A DNA stretch of 7,965 nt from NCBI GenBank assembly GCA_020720185.1, contig DYPB01000090.1, forward strand, positions 1 to 7,965. The letters are read 5' to 3'. The notes beneath the pieces are model-generated. The model was not told the DNA's origin, made no database searches, and saw nothing but the letters and a program-made list of their open reading frames with translations. Shown here one piece after another: positions 1 to 6,361 of this stretch (position 1 is the first letter of the stretch; each line of letters opens with the position of its first letter). Source of the stretch: Flavobacterium psychrophilum. Lineage in GTDB: Bacteria; Bacteroidota; Bacteroidia; Flavobacteriales; Flavobacteriaceae. The translations under genes were made by a program, and so were the position numbers.

Positions 1-265
1 GAGAGTTGTTTTATGTAAATCTTCTGACGATTTTGCACCAGCACGATAATTTTTAAGGGTGCTTTTTTCTAATCAAAATCAAAAGAGCAGGTGTGCTGTG
101 GTCCTGAATAATTTTTTATTTATAATATTTCTAATAAATTTTAATTTTATAAAAAAAAATGCCAGCATTCGTACTTTACTTCTCCATTGTGTTTGAAATT
201 TCCAACGATTCCTAAACGGAGAATACATAAGCGAAACGCTAATTTAATAATTTTAATGTGCCCAT
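1..265. other. Left-end stretch without a convincing gene
   Basis: No open frame here has a credible start and family resemblance. On the minus strand, a frame continuing past the stop of the neighbouring broken glycosyltransferase stays open to a stop at 147-149. It reads like protein in part (LRLGIVGNFKHNGEVKYEC, about 243 down to 165) but has no start codon of its own. It could be a gene remnant or a dispersed intergenic repeat. The G+C of 160-240 is visibly higher than that of the poly-A/T-rich flanks, which suggests a separate origin for this block. Confidence 0.3.
40..68 (+). terminator. Weak candidate intrinsic terminator
   Basis: A short stem AGCAC (40-44) pairs with GTGCT (59-63) and leads into a run of six T (63-68). 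An alternative pairing is GCACC (35-39) with GGTGC (58-62). It could end a rightward gene lying left of the window. The stem is only five base pairs with a 14-base loop, so this is weak evidence. Confidence 0.22.
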
Positions 266-1341
266 TTATTGACTATTTTTTAATTTTTTGTTTTCAAATA
301 AAACCCTCCATAGTCCTATAGAATCTGTTCTAATAATTTTAAGTTTGTAAATACTCGATATTATTATATTACCTTCTGTTTCTGGAATTATTTGATTAAT
401 ATTTATCAGTTTGTTTTTTGTGTCAAAATTTTTATAAATCCAGTTTAATTGCTTTTTTGTTGTTATATAAAAAACCTTGTTATCTGTGTTTTGAATACCG
501 TCGTTATGCAACATAAACGGATAAAGCAAACGGGCATTTGGTTTGCCTACAATTTCTAATGATACTGGGGCGTACGAATAATATTTAGTGTTCTCATTCC
601 AAGATTTAGTTTCGATTTTTAAGGCATCTAGTGTTTTCTTATAAGTGCTGTTTGTATTTGATGACAACAAGGTTAGTATTATGGGAACAATCAAAATAAA
701 AACGAATGCATATAATAGGACAACTTTTATGGTTAATAAATTAAATTTTGATTTTATTAAGATATTATAATCTTCAGTTTTATTTACTATTAAAAACGAA
801 ACTATTGGAAAATAATATGCCACATAATAACTTCGCCCAAAGTAAGAAAATAAAATAGTTGAAATAACTAATAAACAAATATCGAATTTATTAAAATATT
901 TTATAAATAAAATTATAACTAAAAGTATTATGCCACCAGAATAAATAAAATATTTACTAATATTTGAAAAATCAAAACCAGATAAATGATTTTCAATTTC
1001 GGACTTAAATTTTAATGGAAGTAAAAGGTAATCAATTAAATGAAAATTAGTTAGTAAAAAACCAAAGATTATTCCCAAAATGGTAAATATTAAAAGATTA
1101 ATATACTTTTTTTGTATAAAAATTATATAATACAAACCTAAAAATGGAATGTAAAAACTTTGCCTAAAAATTCATGTGCAAAAACGCTTTGATCTTTAAG
1201 TCCATTTATATATGAATATGTTGGACTTAATGACCATGGTCCATCACTACCTAATACAGGTGAGATTAAAAAAATAATATATTTTAATATTAATACAAAA
1301 GTTATTAAAATTCTTGCCGTTTTAATATTCTTAAAATTCAT
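266..1341 (-). pseudogene. Frameshifted, probably internally deleted GT-C membrane glycosyltransferase (GT39-like)
   Basis: Two adjacent minus-strand frames form one broken gene. The N-terminal part (ATG at 1341, stop at 1138-1140) has one membrane helix and then an acidic extracytoplasmic loop beginning GSDGPWSLSPTYSY. This layout resembles the first loop of polyprenyl-phosphate-sugar-dependent GT-C enzymes (family 39/ArnT-like), which carries an essential Asp. The C-terminal part (from 1135 to a TAA at 266-268) has about four or five hydrophobic helices and a soluble tail of roughly 120 residues. Adding one base to the A5 run at 1140-1144 (T5 on the coding strand) joins them as ...FTFHFLGLYYIIF. 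Even when joined, the product is only about 360 residues with five or six helices. Family members usually have 450-560 residues and ten or more helices, so a block of middle helices seems to be missing near the same point. An upstream in-frame ATG at 1404 is less likely to be the start, because a promoter-like box lies between it and 1341. It was probably a lipid-linked sugar transferase of the glycan pathway and is now inactive, unless the break is a sequencing error. Confidence 0.7.
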
Positions 1342-1363
1342 ATAGTTTATTTTTTTTACCTTG

Positions 1364-1390
1364 CAAAAATACCTAAAAAAATAATACAAA
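1364..1390 (-). promoter_or_regulatory. Candidate Bacteroidota-type promoter for the broken GT-C gene
   Basis: On the minus strand TATTTTTG (1371-1364) fits the TAnnTTTG -7 consensus of Bacteroidota. A TTTG lies upstream at 1390-1387. The gap between them is 15 bases, shorter than the roughly 17-23 usually described, so the -33 box is doubtful. Transcription would start a few bases downstream and leave a short leader before the ATG at 1341, which supports that start. Confidence 0.35.
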
Positions 1391-1435
1391 AAGCATCCTT
1401 TCATAAAAAAATGTTAAATTTTGCTTATATGATAT

Positions 1436-1462
1436 TTTGCATGCAATAAATTAATATCTTTG
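1436..1462 (+). promoter_or_regulatory. Candidate Bacteroidota-type promoter for the orphan gene
   Basis: TATCTTTG (1455-1462) matches the TAnnTTTG -7 consensus exactly. TTTG at 1436-1439 is a possible -33 element, but the 15-base spacer is short. The -7 box sits 30 bases before the ATG at 1493, which leaves a leader of about 20-25 bases. It is divergent from the promoter-like element at 1364-1390. Confidence 0.45.
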
Positions 1463-1492
1463 GGCTATTATTAATTTTTAAATCAAAATATT

Positions 1493-1978
1493 ATGTCTCA
1501 AAAAAATCAAATTGCCATTGTTATCCCAGCTGCAGAATTGGCTAACATTAACAACCTTGTGACACAATTAAAAACTGCAATCGCTCCTTATATTCATGCC
1601 TTAACGGCAGATGAAATAAAAGGAATGTTAAAAATGGGCGACAAAACGGTTGCTTTTGTCGATAAAGTCAAAGACTATACGGTTTCTAACCCTGAATTTA
1701 TTCCAACAGATATGATGAGTGTTGCAGATTTTAATATTGATGTAGAGGCTTTAAAAACATTAGCCCCTGTTGCTAAAAATATTAATCAAATTAGTGCCGA
1801 TTTGCAAGATACTTTAATCCTTTGTGGCAACGAAGCCTTTGTACCTGCATTGATGTATTACGGAAACATAAAATTTAAAGCCAGTAATGGTGTGGCAAGT
1901 GCCAAACCTATTTATGAAGATTTAAAAAAACGGTTTCCCGGTAGAGGACCAAAAGCAACAACTACCGCAAGTAGTTAA
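1493..1978 (+). CDS. Conserved hypothetical protein, Bacteroidota-type orphan family (161 aa)
   Basis: An intact, well-formed small gene of unknown function. The product is soluble, has no signal peptide or membrane segment, and looks mostly helical. Its N-terminus (MSQKNQIAIVIPAAELANIN) is followed by alternating hydrophobic helices, a single Cys near residue 110 (ILCGNEAFVPALMYYG), and a basic, low-complexity tail (KKRFPGRGPKATTTASS). I recall similar 150-160 residue hypothetical proteins in Flavobacteriia with a central 'KMxDKTVAFV' stretch and a terminal 'RFPGR' stretch; this is from memory and unchecked. The start is supported by a TAtcTTTG box 30 bases upstream and an A-rich leader. It stands alone, divergent from the broken glycosyltransferase and convergent with the glycan operon, and has its own strong terminator. 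It looks less AT-biased in codon use than its neighbours, consistent with a conserved and possibly well-expressed gene. No catalytic motif is visible, so no function is assigned. Confidence 0.88.
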   Translation: MSQKNQIAIVIPAAELANINNLVTQLKTAIAPYIHALTADEIKGMLKMGDKTVAFVDKVKDYTVSNPEFIPTDMMSVADFNIDVEALKTLAPVAKNINQISADLQDTLILCGNEAFVPALMYYGNIKFKASNGVASAKPIYEDLKKRFPGRGPKATTTASS

Positions 1979-1989
1979 AATATAAAATT

Positions 1990-2047
1990 TCAATCAAAAA
2001 TGCCTAAAATCAGTCTAAAAAGACTGATTTTAGGCATTTTTGATTGA
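1990..2047. terminator. Bidirectional intrinsic terminator with perfect 27-bp stem
   Basis: A perfect inverted repeat pairs 1990-2016 with 2021-2047 around an AAAA loop (2017-2020). The core hairpin GCCTAAAATCAGTCT / AGACTGATTTTAGGC is flanked by AAAAAT on the left and ATTTTT on the right, so each strand shows a stem followed by a T tract. It starts 12 bases after the stop of the 1493-1978 gene and lies between convergent transcription units, so it can stop rightward transcription and also read-through from the leftward operon. The stem is unusually long and has no mismatch. Confidence 0.88.
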
Positions 2048-2142
2048 TTTGTAGTCTTTTTATATTGATTTTAGGTGTTTTAACATTAAAATCTAATATT
2101 TCAATATTGAAATTTAATGTTCTTTGATTGATTTTCAATATT
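2025..2142. repeat. Cluster of short imperfect repeats downstream of the terminator
   Basis: TGATTTTAGG followed by a T run occurs inside the terminator arm (2025-2041) and again at 2066-2081. TTTGATTGATTT recurs at about 2040-2050 and 2123-2134. TTCAATATT appears at 2100-2108 and 2134-2142, the first inside the perfect palindrome TTTCAATATTGAAA (2099-2112). AACATTAAA (2082-2090) is the reverse complement of TTTAATGTT (2113-2121). The region has no gene. It may have grown by slippage or partial duplication of the terminator arm, although base composition alone makes some AT repeats likely. Confidence 0.45.
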
Positions 2143-2166
2143 AAAGCATTGAAAGTTGGTGTTAAT

Positions 2167-2292
2167 TTACAAAAAAGTTATAAATAAATTATTTTCTATA
2201 ACCTTAACAGAGTAATTATAGGGTTCTAATGTTTTAAAAAGCTGTTTGGCAGAATTGGGTTTAATACCAATTATGAAATTAAAACAGTCCAT
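2167..2292 (-). pseudogene. 41-codon C-terminal gene remnant, origin unknown
   Basis: A minus-strand frame from an ATG at 2292 to a TAA at 2167-2169 encodes MDCFNFIIGIKPNSAKQLFK and 21 more residues ending in NNLFITFL. Its mixed, protein-like composition (IKPNSAKQLFKTLEPYNYS) contrasts with the pure AT noise around it. No ribosome binding site or promoter is evident. The frame continues upstream as far as a stop inside the palindromic repeat at 2307-2381. It therefore looks like the tail of a gene whose front was lost or cut off at that repeat. I do not recognise the family. It could also be a chance frame. Confidence 0.25.
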
Positions 2293-2306
2293 TGTATGAT
2301 CACGAT

Positions 2307-2381
2307 TGTCAGCCTGAGCATTTCGTCAAGCTCAATATAAACTTCGTTGAAGGCAGGTCTTCGACTACGCTCAGACTGACA
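2307..2381. repeat. 75-bp REP-like imperfect palindromic intergenic repeat
   Basis: TGTCAGCCTGAGC (2307-2319) is the reverse complement of GCTCAGACTGACA (2369-2381) with one mismatch. Between them lie further partly complementary blocks, including TCGTCAAG near 2323-2330 against CTTCGAC near 2359-2365. On the minus strand it contains GTCTGAGCGTAGTCGAAGAC, a sequence I recall as a very common dispersed intergenic palindrome in flavobacterial genomes (from memory). It is clearly richer in G+C than its surroundings. It lies about 105 bases beyond the end of the leftward operon, a typical place for such elements, where it could form an RNA hairpin that stabilises or ends the transcript. Confidence 0.75.
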
Positions 2382-2487
2382 GATGATTAGACTAACTTAT
2401 ATATATAAATGGTATAAAATGGGTCTTTTTACAAAATTACTTTATCAATATATACCCGAATTGCATCTTTAAATTTGAGGTAAAATT

Positions 2488-3660
2488 TTAATTCTTATAA
2501 AATTCAATAAATTTTTCTATTTGTTTTTCAATTGTAAATTCATTTTCAATCCTATTAATTGCAGTTTCTGAAATATGCTGTTTTTCTTTCTCTGATAAAT
2601 TTAGAACTTCCAATATTTTATTTGCCAAAGATATAGAATTTCTTTTAGCAATTACAAATCCTGTTTTATTATCTAAAATGTTTTCAGAAAGCCCTTCGGC
2701 ATCACTCACAACACATATTATCCCCATGGCTTGAGCCTCTAAAACTGCGTTACAAAAACCTTCTTGTAGGCTGTATTGCAGGTAGATATTTGTTTTTTCT
2801 AACTCTTTTTTAACTTGATTAGGCTCTAATTTCCCTGCAAATAAAACCTGATTTGCCAAACCTAATTGATGTGTAGCAAACTTTAATCGTTCTTGTTCGT
2901 TACCGTTTCCAATAATTGTATAGTTAAAGTTAATTCCTTTCTGTTTTAAAATTGCTAATGATTCGAGGGTATATTCAAGCCCTTTTATCCAATTTAAACG
3001 GGCTATTGTGGTAAAGTTAATAGATGTTGGTTGATGGTTGATAGTTGATGGTCTATTAAAAAACTGGGGGTTAATTGCGGGGGTTATTTTTACAATTTTA
3101 TCGGGTTTATTAAAGCCATTTTTTAAAACCAAATTGGCAATAATATTAGAAATTACATGTATTTTATCAACTTTTGTCCACAAAACATCATAACAATTTG
3201 GATTTTTAATGGGATAAACACCTACATCGAACCCTCGAAAACTAACGGCTAATTTTGAGTTAATTGCGGCAGCAACATTTTCTCTATCTAAAGCAATCGT
3301 TCCAAAACCAAAATGCAACCAATCTGTTTTTTTGTTTAAAAACAAGCCGCATTGAATAGCGTTTTTTAACGATTTTGAAACCGTCTTTCCGTCTTTTCTA
3401 TTTAGTTTGTAAAGCTTTTTTGCTTTTTTGAAGTAAAAAATATTATAAAAAAACGACTGAATTGTTTTTGTCAAAATCCTGAATTTGTTACCAGAATAAA
3501 TAGAAATGCAAGATGTTTTTACTATCGAATTTTGATTGCTTTTTTCGTTAATTATCAATAATTCTACCTCAAAACCATTCTGTAACAAGCCTTTTATCTT
3601 ACTATTAAAAAAAGTTTCAGAATAACCAGGGATATTGGGTAAAACGATGCTAACTTTCAT
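2488..3660 (-). CDS. GT-B glycosyltransferase, family 4 (390 aa), distal gene of operon
   Basis: Predicted cytoplasmic, retaining, nucleotide-sugar-dependent glycosyltransferase that adds one sugar to a growing surface glycan; donor and acceptor are unknown. Numbering is from the ATG at 3660. The N-terminal Rossmann half starts MKVSIVLPNIPGYSETFF and ends near residue 195, with the acceptor-side stretch SFRGFDVGVYP at about 140-150. The C-terminal half carries the donor-binding R-x4-KG motif (RLNWIKG, about 221-227) and the EX7E motif (EGFCNAVLE, Glu300 and Glu308), followed by a conserved G-rich EGLSENILDNKTGFV segment. Length is normal for GT4. The ATG at 3660 is preferred over an in-frame TTG at 3684 because the latter overlaps the upstream gene and the protein family begins at MKVS. 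The upstream stop is only 4 bases away, so translational coupling is likely. An odd linker, RPSTINHQPTSIN (about 203-215), arises from tandem heptamers. Confidence 0.9.
   Translation of the reverse strand: MKVSIVLPNIPGYSETFFNSKIKGLLQNGFEVELLIINEKSNQNSIVKTSCISIYSGNKFRILTKTIQSFFYNIFYFKKAKKLYKLNRKDGKTVSKSLKNAIQCGLFLNKKTDWLHFGFGTIALDRENVAAAINSKLAVSFRGFDVGVYPIKNPNCYDVLWTKVDKIHVISNIIANLVLKNGFNKPDKIVKITPAINPQFFNRPSTINHQPTSINFTTIARLNWIKGLEYTLESLAILKQKGINFNYTIIGNGNEQERLKFATHQLGLANQVLFAGKLEPNQVKKELEKTNIYLQYSLQEGFCNAVLEAQAMGIICVVSDAEGLSENILDNKTGFVIAKRNSISLANKILEVLNLSEKEKQHISETAINRIENEFTIEKQIEKFIEFYKN
3031..3051. repeat. Three tandem heptamers inside the distal GT4 gene
   Basis: TTGATGG, TTGATAG and TTGATGG follow one another (3031-3051). 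On the coding strand this reads CCATCAA CTATCAA CCATCAA and encodes part of the PSTINHQP linker. Three sevens make 21 bases, so the reading frame is kept. The position corresponds to the hinge between the two GT-B domains. Confidence 0.7.
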
Positions 3661-3664
3661 TTTA

Positions 3665-4810
3665 TTATTTATATAATTCTTCAAACTCTTTAATTTTCAA
3701 GCTCAAGTTATGTTGGTTTTCAATGGTCTTTCGGGCATTTTCTCGTATGATTTCTATTTCTGACATTGATAATTTTGAAATTTCAATAATTTTATCAGCA
3801 ATAGCTTCCGAATCTCTAATTGGTACTACAAATCCGTTTTGTCCATCAATTACAACCTCATTCATTCCACCACAATTTGTTGTTAGTACAAGGGTTCCTA
3901 ATGCCATTGCTTCTAGAACCACATTTGCAATTCCCTCTTCAACACTGGGCAAAAGTAATATATTTGCATTCAAAATGTTTTCTTTTACTTTATCAAACGG
4001 TAAATTACTAACAAATTCTACTTTTTCGTTTAATTCTAATTGGTTTCTCTGAAAGATTAATTCCTCACTCTTTTCGTCGGTTCCAATGATTATATAATTA
4101 AAATCAAAATCGTTTTTTTTTAATGTTTTACAAGCATCAAGTGCATAATTGTAGCCTTTTACCCAATGATTTCTTCCAATAGAAATTATAGTCAATGAGT
4201 TATGGTTAATCGTTAATGGACGATACGGAAGTAAGTCTAAATCTAATCCGCTGTAAATTACTTTTATTTTATTTGGATCAATTCCGTATTGTAAAACCTC
4301 TTTTTTCATTGCATTGGAAACCGCATGAAATCCATCAAGTTTTGGAAAATAATTTTCAAAATTCTGACGCAATTTTTCATCAGAATAAGGGCTAATAGTA
4401 ATGTGAGTGCCTCTCAAACTTAAAAACAATTTTATACCAAACTGTTGTACCCAACTCCATTCAGCAACACCTTTTGCCCATTGCAAATGAAAAATATCTG
4501 GTTTGTGATACAAAACTGGATAATACTTTACTTTTGCTACTGTTTTTTTACCAATAATTTTATCTAATTTTTGTTTGTTTTTAAAATCAAAAATAAATAA
4601 TAAAATTGTGTACTTCAATACAATTAAAAATTTATCTATTTTGTTTTTGTAACCAAAATTTTTAATGTTTCCCAGTTTGTAATTAACCCTTTTAGTTTTA
4701 TGTCCAAACAATAAAATAGTGTTGTTTTCTGCCAATCCTTCAATCAATCTTTCTATAAAAGTTGTAGATGGAATTTCGCCTGAATAAATTGCTATTTTTT
4801 TATTTTGCAT
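3665..4810 (-). CDS. GT-B glycosyltransferase, family 4 (381 aa), middle gene of operon
   Basis: Predicted cytoplasmic retaining glycosyltransferase of the same broad family as its downstream neighbour, but not a close copy. The N-terminal domain begins MQNKKIAIYSGEIPSTTFIE and contains a hydrophobic segment near residues 60-75 (FLIVLKYTILLFIF) that may touch the membrane. The acceptor-side stretch SLRGTHITISPYSDE spans 131-145. The C-terminal domain has the donor-binding R-x4-KG motif (RNHWVKG, Arg213 to Gly219) and the EX7E motif (EGIANVVLE, Glu292 and Glu300), then GGMNEVVIDGQNGFVVP. Length is normal. The ATG at 4810 lies inside the 3' end of the upstream gene (11-bp overlap, ATGCAAAATAA), which points to coupled translation. 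The linker RPLTINHNSLTI (197-208) carries heptamer-like DNA matching that in the next gene. The substrate cannot be named from sequence. Confidence 0.91.
   Translation of the reverse strand: MQNKKIAIYSGEIPSTTFIERLIEGLAENNTILLFGHKTKRVNYKLGNIKNFGYKNKIDKFLIVLKYTILLFIFDFKNKQKLDKIIGKKTVAKVKYYPVLYHKPDIFHLQWAKGVAEWSWVQQFGIKLFLSLRGTHITISPYSDEKLRQNFENYFPKLDGFHAVSNAMKKEVLQYGIDPNKIKVIYSGLDLDLLPYRPLTINHNSLTIISIGRNHWVKGYNYALDACKTLKKNDFDFNYIIIGTDEKSEELIFQRNQLELNEKVEFVSNLPFDKVKENILNANILLLPSVEEGIANVVLEAMALGTLVLTTNCGGMNEVVIDGQNGFVVPIRDSEAIADKIIEISKLSMSEIEIIRENARKTIENQHNLSLKIKEFEELYK
4199..4219. repeat. Degenerate heptamer tract inside the middle GT4 gene
   Basis: GTTATG, GTTAATC and GTTAATG follow each other (4199-4218), then G. 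On the coding strand CCATTAACGATTAACCAT matches 15 of 18 bases of CCATCAACTATCAACCAT in the neighbouring GT4 gene, in the same codon phase and at the same place in the protein, just before the R-x4-KG motif. Confidence 0.5.
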
Positions 4811-6185
4811 CTGAACTATGTTTAAAAAATAGTGATAAAGTTAGTAACATACTTACAGAATGTGAATAAAACACATCGTTTTTTGTTTTAAATTTTTGAT
4901 AAAAATCAGCAAGCAATTCTTTTGAAACAATTTGATTAAAATTTTCATTTTCAAACAAATGTCTTTCTAATTCGGTTTCGTTTTTTGAACCTAAAAATTG
5001 TAGTTCCCAGTTGCGTTGGATTGTTTTTTTTGAGAAAAATTTTCTTTTAATTTTACTCATTACTCGATAATGAAAATTGAACGGAAATCGATTTTTTTTA
5101 TAATTATATAAATTAAAAGGACGGTGGTCTTGCCAAGTTATTTTTGCCAATTCGGGCATTCGCATTTTTAAATATTCTATCTGAATTTGACGACCAGCCA
5201 AATATTTTTCTGGAATTGTACAAATAAATTCGCACATTTTATTGTCATAATATGGTACTGAAATAGGTCTTACGGATTCAAAAATTGACAAATTTGTACT
5301 CGTCCATCGAGATGCCCAATATAAACTTTTAAAGGCTCTAATTTGTGCATTAGCACTATTTTTAATATCTATTTTTAATAATAATTCTTTGATTCTTTGT
5401 TGCAAATAATTTTCAAAAGAGCCTTCTATATTCCAAGATTTCCATAATGAATTTGCCAATTCCAATCCACCTTTTTTGACCACTTTTTTGAAAACAACTT
5501 TCACTTGTTCCTCTATTGATAAATTATCCGAAACCCCCATATCATCAAACAACACATCGCCCCAGTGTCCTAATGAAAATAATTCTCCCATCCTGGAATA
5601 TTCGTCAATAAAAGCCATCTGTCGAGGATGAGTAAACTCGGAATAACAGCCATTTATTTCTGACAAATTATCTATTTTATTCCATAGATAATTGTATGGA
5701 ACTTTCCAGTTTTGTAAAGGAAATTTACACGCTTTTGCTATTTTTTGAGCATATTTTGTTTCATTATGACCGTTGGTAAACGAATAACTATAAGCATTAA
5801 CTTCATTTTTTAGATGAAATAATGCTGCGGCTTGACTGCGACTATCTAAACCGCCAGAAAGTGGTAAAATAACTTTTTTATTGCCTACTTGTTCTTTAAT
5901 TATGGTTTCAAAAAGTGTGGCAAACTCATCAACAATTTCTTTTAATGGTCTTTCAATAGGTTTATAATACCAATTAAAATAAGCTTTTTCTGATATTATT
6001 GTATTTGAAATTTCGTCAATCTCATATTCATGTGCAGGTTTAAGAGCCTTTAAATCTTTAAAATAAGTATCATCATCCAAGAAAAACCCAGTTGCCACAA
6101 AAATACATATTGCTTGATAATCAAGTTGCGTTTTTGTGCCAATAAATGTAGGCTTTGATGGAATTATTGGAATTTTTAGGGTCAT
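4800..6185 (-). CDS. Asparagine-synthase-like ATP-dependent amidotransferase lacking the glutaminase domain (461 aa)
   Basis: First gene of the leftward operon. The product resembles the synthetase half of class B asparagine synthetases. It has the ATP-pyrophosphatase P-loop SGGLDS at 110-115, a divergent second motif GHWGDVLFDD at 206-215, and the SVPYYDNKMCEFICTIPEKY segment at 309-328. The first ~60 residues keep only the tail of the glutaminase domain (ATGFFLDDDTYFKDLKALKP). There is no N-terminal Cys2, so it cannot release ammonia from glutamine alone. Ordinary AsnB is about 550 residues. In the second motif, the usual S-G-E-G-x-D-E reads G-H-W-G-D-V, replacing acidic residues tied to catalysis in E. 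coli AsnB (recalled, not checked). Similar short proteins occur in flavobacterial polysaccharide loci, as far as I remember. Given two glycosyltransferases directly downstream, it may amidate a uronic acid or otherwise modify a glycan, rather than make asparagine. The ATG at 6185 follows an A-rich leader and no clear promoter box was found. Confidence 0.87.
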   Translation of the reverse strand: MTLKIPIIPSKPTFIGTKTQLDYQAICIFVATGFFLDDDTYFKDLKALKPAHEYEIDEISNTIISEKAYFNWYYKPIERPLKEIVDEFATLFETIIKEQVGNKKVILPLSGGLDSRSQAAALFHLKNEVNAYSYSFTNGHNETKYAQKIAKACKFPLQNWKVPYNYLWNKIDNLSEINGCYSEFTHPRQMAFIDEYSRMGELFSLGHWGDVLFDDMGVSDNLSIEEQVKVVFKKVVKKGGLELANSLWKSWNIEGSFENYLQQRIKELLLKIDIKNSANAQIRAFKSLYWASRWTSTNLSIFESVRPISVPYYDNKMCEFICTIPEKYLAGRQIQIEYLKMRMPELAKITWQDHRPFNLYNYKKNRFPFNFHYRVMSKIKRKFFSKKTIQRNWELQFLGSKNETELERHLFENENFNQIVSKELLADFYQKFKTKNDVFYSHSVSMLLTLSLFFKHSSDAK

Positions 6186-6361
6186 TTATTTTATGCAATT
6201 TTTCATGTTCATCAATAGATATTTATTCAGAAAAATGATTGATATAATATTGTCTTAATGAATTATTGATTACTTTTTTATTGTAAACTTGAGTTTGATA
6301 ATAATTTTATAGAAAAAAAATAAATTTAGCATACAAAGACAAAAGTTATACATTTAATATT
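6186..6361. other. AT-rich upstream region of the glycan operon
   Basis: No gene is supported here. It must contain the promoter for the leftward operon, but I find no exact TAnnTTTG box on the minus strand. The nearest are TGTCTTTG (rc of about 6334-6341) and TAAATTTA (about 6321-6328), each one base off consensus. Leader length would be about 130 bases if either were used. Confidence 0.3.

Noticed and set aside
1342..1404. Upstream ATG extension of the broken GT-C gene
   Set aside because: A promoter-like TAnnTTTG box falls between this ATG and the one at 1341, and the extra residues (Phe/Tyr/Cys-rich) do not resemble an N-terminus.
2025..2142. CRISPR array
   Set aside because: The repeats are short, imperfect and irregularly spaced, with no spacer-repeat rhythm and no cas gene in the window.
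3661..3684. Eight-codon N-terminal extension of the distal GT4 gene from a TTG
   Set aside because: It overlaps the upstream gene and adds residues not expected in the family; the ATG at 3660 begins directly with the Rossmann strand MKVSIVLP.
3723..4052. Plus-strand open frames (3723-4052 and 3820-4011) opposite the middle GT4 gene
   Set aside because: They are antisense shadows of a strongly supported gene, are Ser/Phe-rich as expected for reverse frames, and have no family features.
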